8,343 nucleotides of DNA from Prevotella sp. UBA3837 (GTDB lineage: Bacteria; Bacteroidota; Bacteroidia; Bacteroidales; Bacteroidaceae). Shown here in pieces: positions 6,481 to 8,343 of the stretch. Under the pieces are notes generated by a model that did not search any database, was not told where the DNA came from, and was given only the letters and a program-made list of their open reading frames with translations. Within the stretch, counting starts at the first letter, position 1. The number at the start of each line of letters is the position of its first letter. The stretch is taken from positions 73,242 to 81,584 of the forward strand of contig DGHX01000192.1 in the NCBI GenBank assembly GCA_002392835.1, given 5' to 3'. A program made the translations under genes and the position numbers.

Positions 6481-6654
6481 GGAAATGTATATTTATGCAG
6501 GTGAAACTGTATATATATACATTTTCCGCCCTGCGGTCTCCGCTTTCAAAAAAGCGGGCCGCTTTTTAAAAAATCCCATATCACTTTTTTTCAAAAGTGG
6601 CCCTCCCAGAAAAAAAAGCGGCCCGCGTGTGAAACTGTATATATATGCATTTTC
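6481..6654. repeat. 26-bp direct repeat pair enclosing GC-core palindromes
   Basis: Bases 6501-6526 and 6629-6654 are the same 26-mer (starting GTGAAACTG, ending CATTTTC) with one mismatch, at a period of 128. Bases 6481-6500 hold a diverged copy of part of it in inverted orientation. Each copy has an alternating TA core; GTATATATATAC (6509-6520) is a perfect palindrome. Between them AAAAAGCGG and CCGCTTTTT (6549-6557, 6559-6567) form a near-continuous palindrome. GCGGGCCGCTTTTT (6554-6567) reappears inverted at 6613-6626. CACTTTT/AAAAGTG (6582-6588, 6593-6599) is a hairpin at the centre. If transcribed, this would fold into nested stems. Confidence 0.8.
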
Positions 6655-6742
6655 GACCAGTGGGATGATCCTTAGCTTCTGTTTATACGTGGGCCGTCGC
6701 CGACACTTCGGGCTCTGACAGGTGCAAGTAGTGCAACATTTT

Positions 6743-6872
6743 TCGGCGTTACGTTTGACCACCTTAATGTGTCAAATTGTCATGTTCGGTTAGCAAAAAA
6801 CGGGGGTTGATGCCGGATGAGGCTTTTTCGCTTTGACTTAAATCAATTTCGTAACTTTTTGGCGTGCAAAAG
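6743..6872. other. AT-rich spacer, nothing identified
   Basis: Between the right arm of the inverted repeat and the next promoter I find no ORF with support, no strong hairpin and no repeat shared with the block. It contains only short A- and T-runs. Confidence 0.5.
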
Positions 6873-6904
6873 TTTGGAAATATCGTCAAAACACGCTAAT
6901 TTTG
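6873..6904 (+). promoter_or_regulatory. Full Bacteroidota promoter (P1) upstream of a candidate small RNA
   Basis: TTTG (6873-6876), a 20-base spacer, and TAATTTTG (6897-6904) match both boxes of the Bacteroidota housekeeping promoter, TTTG-N19-21-TAnnTTTG. Transcription should begin near 6909-6912. No start codon with a reading frame follows before the terminator at 6971. Confidence 0.72.
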
Positions 6905-6909
6905 CAGTC

Positions 6910-7003
6910 AGAAAAAGAAAATTTTTTTGATTTGTTTTAGTAGATTAGTTTTTAAGTAGTTTGTTTTTGGAGTTGGCTGTCGGGATGACAGCCAACTTTT
7001 TTT
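6910..7003 (+). ncRNA. Candidate small RNA between P1 and an intrinsic terminator
   Basis: A complete promoter and a strong terminator delimit a transcript of roughly 95 bases. The first 60 bases are very A/U-rich and contain no ATG, so a leader peptide is unlikely. The 3' end is the terminator hairpin with its U-run, as in many trans-acting small RNAs. I recognise no known RNA family. It could instead be an attenuated leader of the downstream operon if transcription sometimes reads through. The exact 5' end is a prediction. Confidence 0.45.
6971..7003 (+). terminator. Strong intrinsic terminator
   Basis: AGTTGGCTGTC (6971-6981) pairs perfectly with GACAGCCAACT (6987-6997) around the 5-base loop GGGAT, and seven T residues follow (6997-7003). 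It is the clearest terminator in the window. Its T-run ends only 10 bases before the -33 box of the next promoter. Confidence 0.9.
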
Positions 7004-7013
7004 GTCCGATTAT

Positions 7014-7044
7014 TTTGCTGTTTCGAGAAAACTTCGTACCTTTG
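7014..7044 (+). promoter_or_regulatory. Full Bacteroidota promoter (P2) for the small membrane protein operon
   Basis: TTTG (7014-7017), a 19-base spacer, and TACCTTTG (7037-7044) match both consensus boxes. The next ATG is at 7053, eight bases after the last G of the -7 box. The transcript should therefore have a leader of only zero to about five bases. Confidence 0.82.
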
Positions 7045-7052
7045 TACTCAAT

Positions 7053-7220
7053 ATGAATTGGAAGTTTATTTTACGCTGGGTCATCACCTTCACGGTGTGC
7101 CTGGTCATATACAATCTCACCGCCTCGTTCTGGATGTCGCTGGGCATCCTGATCTTGCTGGCCGTGGCCGAAAGCCTGGTCCTGGACTGGTGGGAAAAAA
7201 GAAAGGGGGCTCGCTCATGA
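7053..7220 (+). CDS. Small membrane protein of unknown function, 55 residues, near-leaderless mRNA
   Basis: The protein starts MNWKFILRW and has two hydrophobic stretches, about residues 5-20 (FILRWVITFTVCLVIY) and 24-45 (ASFWMSLGILILLAVAESLVLD), separated by a short turn. It ends in a basic tail, WWEKRKGARS. It probably forms a two-helix hairpin in the inner membrane with the charged tail in the cytoplasm. I do not recognise a family. I place the start at ATG 7053 and not at the in-frame TTG 7002. The upstream choice would put the P2 promoter inside the coding sequence and add 17 residues with no membrane character. Its stop overlaps the next start as ATGA (7217-7220), so translation of the two genes is probably coupled. 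Confidence 0.75.
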   Translation: MNWKFILRWVITFTVCLVIYNLTASFWMSLGILILLAVAESLVLDWWEKRKGARS

Positions 7221-8343
7221 AGCACCGTTACTTGTCATTGTTGTGCCTGGGCCTGGCCGTCAGCGGCGCCATGCAGGCACAGTCGCCAGCGCCCGCAGGC
7301 ATCAGCGGTGCGCTGACGTCGTATAACAGCGCCGGGGCCAGCGAGGAGCCCCGCGAGCTGCAGTACATGCCCGAGGGCACTGCCTTCGTCAGCACCAACG
7401 GGCGCAACCGCTTTACACGCGCACTCTACGGCGGCTGGACCGACTACCGGGTGGAGACGAGCGATGTGCCCATCTTCGCCGTCGTGAAGAAAGGGCACAT
7501 GAAGAGCGTGCGCTTCGAGATAGAGGGCGTGCCCTTAGACTCGGCCGACTACTGCAAGTCGTGGTACCGCGACGGCATACGCTCCTACCTGTTGGGCGAC
7601 CACCGCTGGAACCACATGGGCAACGGCATCATTCGCGTGCACGTGGTGGCGCTGCACGATGCCGAGGGCGCCATCTGGCAGTTCATCTGCGACAAGCTGC
7701 GCGGACAGCAGCTCGAGGTGAAGGTCATCGTGAGCGACGTGGCACACCCGAAGCTGAAGCGCAACGGCGACCTGGGCGTGGACCGTCCCGACGCCTTCGA
7801 GCCCTCGCCCACGGGGCAGGGGCTGGTCATAGGCAAGGCCACGCGCAGCAGCAATTTCGCCCACCTGGTGATGATGGGCGACAGCATACACTTCATGCAC
7901 GACGGCGATGCCTTCAAGCGCTTCAACGACGCCGTTGACCTGAACCGCGAGATGGCCCGCCGCATACAGTTCGAGACCCCCGACCCCTTCATCAACACGC
8001 TGGGCGGCGCACTGGTCATGGCTGCCGACGGCGACTGGGACGGCCAGACCTGGCTGCACGGCTGCATAGGCTGGCGCATGCCGCTGGCCGGATGGCGCGC
8101 CGCCTACGCCGGCGACGTGCTGGGATTCAACGACCGGGCCGTGAGCCATTTCAACGCCTACGCCAAGAGCCAGGTGACCGGCGTGGAGCCCACACAGGCG
8201 CACCCCACCCAGGACCCTGAGATGAACATGGCGCGCGCGCTGAAGCAGTGGGGCACGCAGATGTACAGCAACGGATACATCTGCCGCAACCCCGAGCGCA
8301 ACGACCAGATGCACCACTACGACATGAACCTGAACTACATCGA
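7217..8343 (+). CDS. Secreted DUF4450-type protein, probable glycan-active enzyme (3' end outside window)
   Basis: The reading frame is open from ATG 7217 to the window edge (375 codons visible). Residues 1-22 form a signal peptide with probable cleavage near MQA-QS, so the protein is exported to the periplasm or outer membrane. The segment LQYMPEGTAFVSTNGRNRFTRALYGG (49-74), a following region with YRVETSDVPIFA, and DPFINTLGGALVMAADGDWD...WLHGCIGWRMPLAGWRAAYAGD (256-300) match what I remember of DUF4450 proteins of Bacteroidales. These are long and resemble six-hairpin glycosidases in the later part. A glycan-related role is inferred from that resemblance, and the substrate is unknown. Alternating W, H and D/E residues around 274-312 could form an active site, but I cannot assign catalytic residues. 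It overlaps the small membrane gene by four bases and depends on promoter P2. Confidence 0.78.
   Translation, partial: MKHRYLSLLCLGLAVSGAMQAQSPAPAGISGALTSYNSAGASEEPRELQYMPEGTAFVSTNGRNRFTRALYGGWTDYRVETSDVPIFAVVKKGHMKSVRFEIEGVPLDSADYCKSWYRDGIRSYLLGDHRWNHMGNGIIRVHVVALHDAEGAIWQFICDKLRGQQLEVKVIVSDVAHPKLKRNGDLGVDRPDAFEPSPTGQGLVIGKATRSSNFAHLVMMGDSIHFMHDGDAFKRFNDAVDLNREMARRIQFETPDPFINTLGGALVMAADGDWDGQTWLHGCIGWRMPLAGWRAAYAGDVLGFNDRAVSHFNAYAKSQVTGVEPTQAHPTQDPEMNMARALKQWGTQMYSNGYICRNPERNDQMHHYDMNLNYI

Larger units (their letters stand above)
6256..6742. repeat. Repeat block bounded by a perfect 24-bp inverted repeat
   Basis: Bases 6256-6279 and 6719-6742 are exact reverse complements over 24 bases. The core TTGCACTACTTGCACC lies at 6262-6277 and its complement at 6721-6736. 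The same 16 bases recur in direct orientation at 6346-6361. Inside the 487-base block are a 42-bp tandem repeat, a 7-bp array, a 26-bp direct repeat and GC-rich palindromes, and no plausible gene. Terminal inverted repeats without a transposase suggest a non-autonomous element (MITE-like) or a composite of intergenic repeats. I see no clear target-site duplication next to the arms. The block fills most of the spacer between the barrel gene and the plus-strand operon on its right. Confidence 0.75.

Noticed and set aside
4563..6569. Long open frame on the plus strand (668 codons) antisense to the barrel gene
   Set aside because: Its translation is a low-complexity Val/Ala/His-rich string with no domain, and it runs on into the repeat block. 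The minus-strand product has a signal peptide, a plug and barrel strands. The open antisense frame follows from GC-rich codon use.
6256..6742. Target-site duplication at the edges of the inverted-repeat block
   Set aside because: The bases flanking the arms (GAGTTGGG on the left, TTCGGCGT on the right) show no convincing direct repeat, so an insertion event is not proven from this sequence.
6419..6762. Two overlapping ORFs (99 codons plus, 89 codons minus) over the repeat block
   Set aside because: Both translate the repeats themselves (strings such as MYIY from the TA-core 26-mers and ESGKRKVESGKR from the heptamers). They have no domain or start context, and their reading frames are by-products of the repeats.
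7002..7052. Longer start (TTG 7002) for the 55-residue membrane protein
   Set aside because: It would place promoter P2 inside the coding region and begin within the T-run of the terminator. The extra 17 residues are not membrane-like.
7235..8317. Minus-strand ORFs (87, 260 and 164 codons) across the DUF4450-type gene
   Set aside because: The plus frame is open to the window edge with a signal peptide and recognisable family segments. The antisense translations are Val/Ala/His-rich or Ser/Pro-rich shadows.

Overview
This window looks like a chromosomal segment of a Bacteroidota bacterium, most likely order Bacteroidales and close to Prevotellaceae. The signs are promoters of the Bacteroidota type (TTTG, 19-21 bases, then TAnnTTTG), few Shine-Dalgarno sites, bL28/bL33 genes followed by a DUF4295 gene, DUF4230 membrane proteins, and a large outer-membrane beta-barrel protein with a carboxypeptidase-regulatory-like N-terminus. 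The genes are GC-rich and the long intergenic regions are AT-rich. The genus is an inference from general resemblance.

Layout. (1) Bases 1-2480, plus strand: the C-terminal part of a phosphoglucomutase/phosphomannomutase, then three small proteins with one N-terminal membrane anchor each. Two of these are tandem DUF4230 paralogues and the third is unrecognised. The cluster ends at a hairpin (2515-2550) that can also serve the converging operon. (2) Bases 2588-3219, minus strand: a compact ribosomal operon, rpmB-rpmG-DUF4295, with a TACCTTTG promoter at 3273-3280. (3) Bases 3366-6206, minus strand: a 946-residue outer-membrane beta-barrel protein with no SusD partner in view, and its own TACCTTTG box at 6235-6242. 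(4) Bases 6207-7052: about 850 bases without a gene. A block at 6256-6742 is bounded by a perfect 24-bp inverted repeat and packed with 42-bp, 7-bp and 26-bp repeats and palindromes. After it come a full promoter, a strong terminator about 100 bases later (a candidate small RNA of roughly 95 nt), and a second full promoter. (5) From 7053, plus strand: a 55-residue membrane protein whose mRNA should be almost leaderless, overlapping by ATGA the start of a secreted DUF4450-type protein that runs off the window.

How it fits together. The left part is housekeeping (sugar-phosphate metabolism, ribosome) with lineage-specific envelope proteins. The right part faces the environment: an outer-membrane receptor-like barrel and a secreted protein probably concerned with glycans, divergently transcribed from a repeat-rich spacer. 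No phage, CRISPR, toxin-antitoxin or defence genes are visible. The most unusual element is the repeat block, which resembles a non-autonomous mobile or regulatory repeat element; that reading is inference. Next is the promoter-terminator-promoter arrangement with its candidate small RNA and near-leaderless operon.
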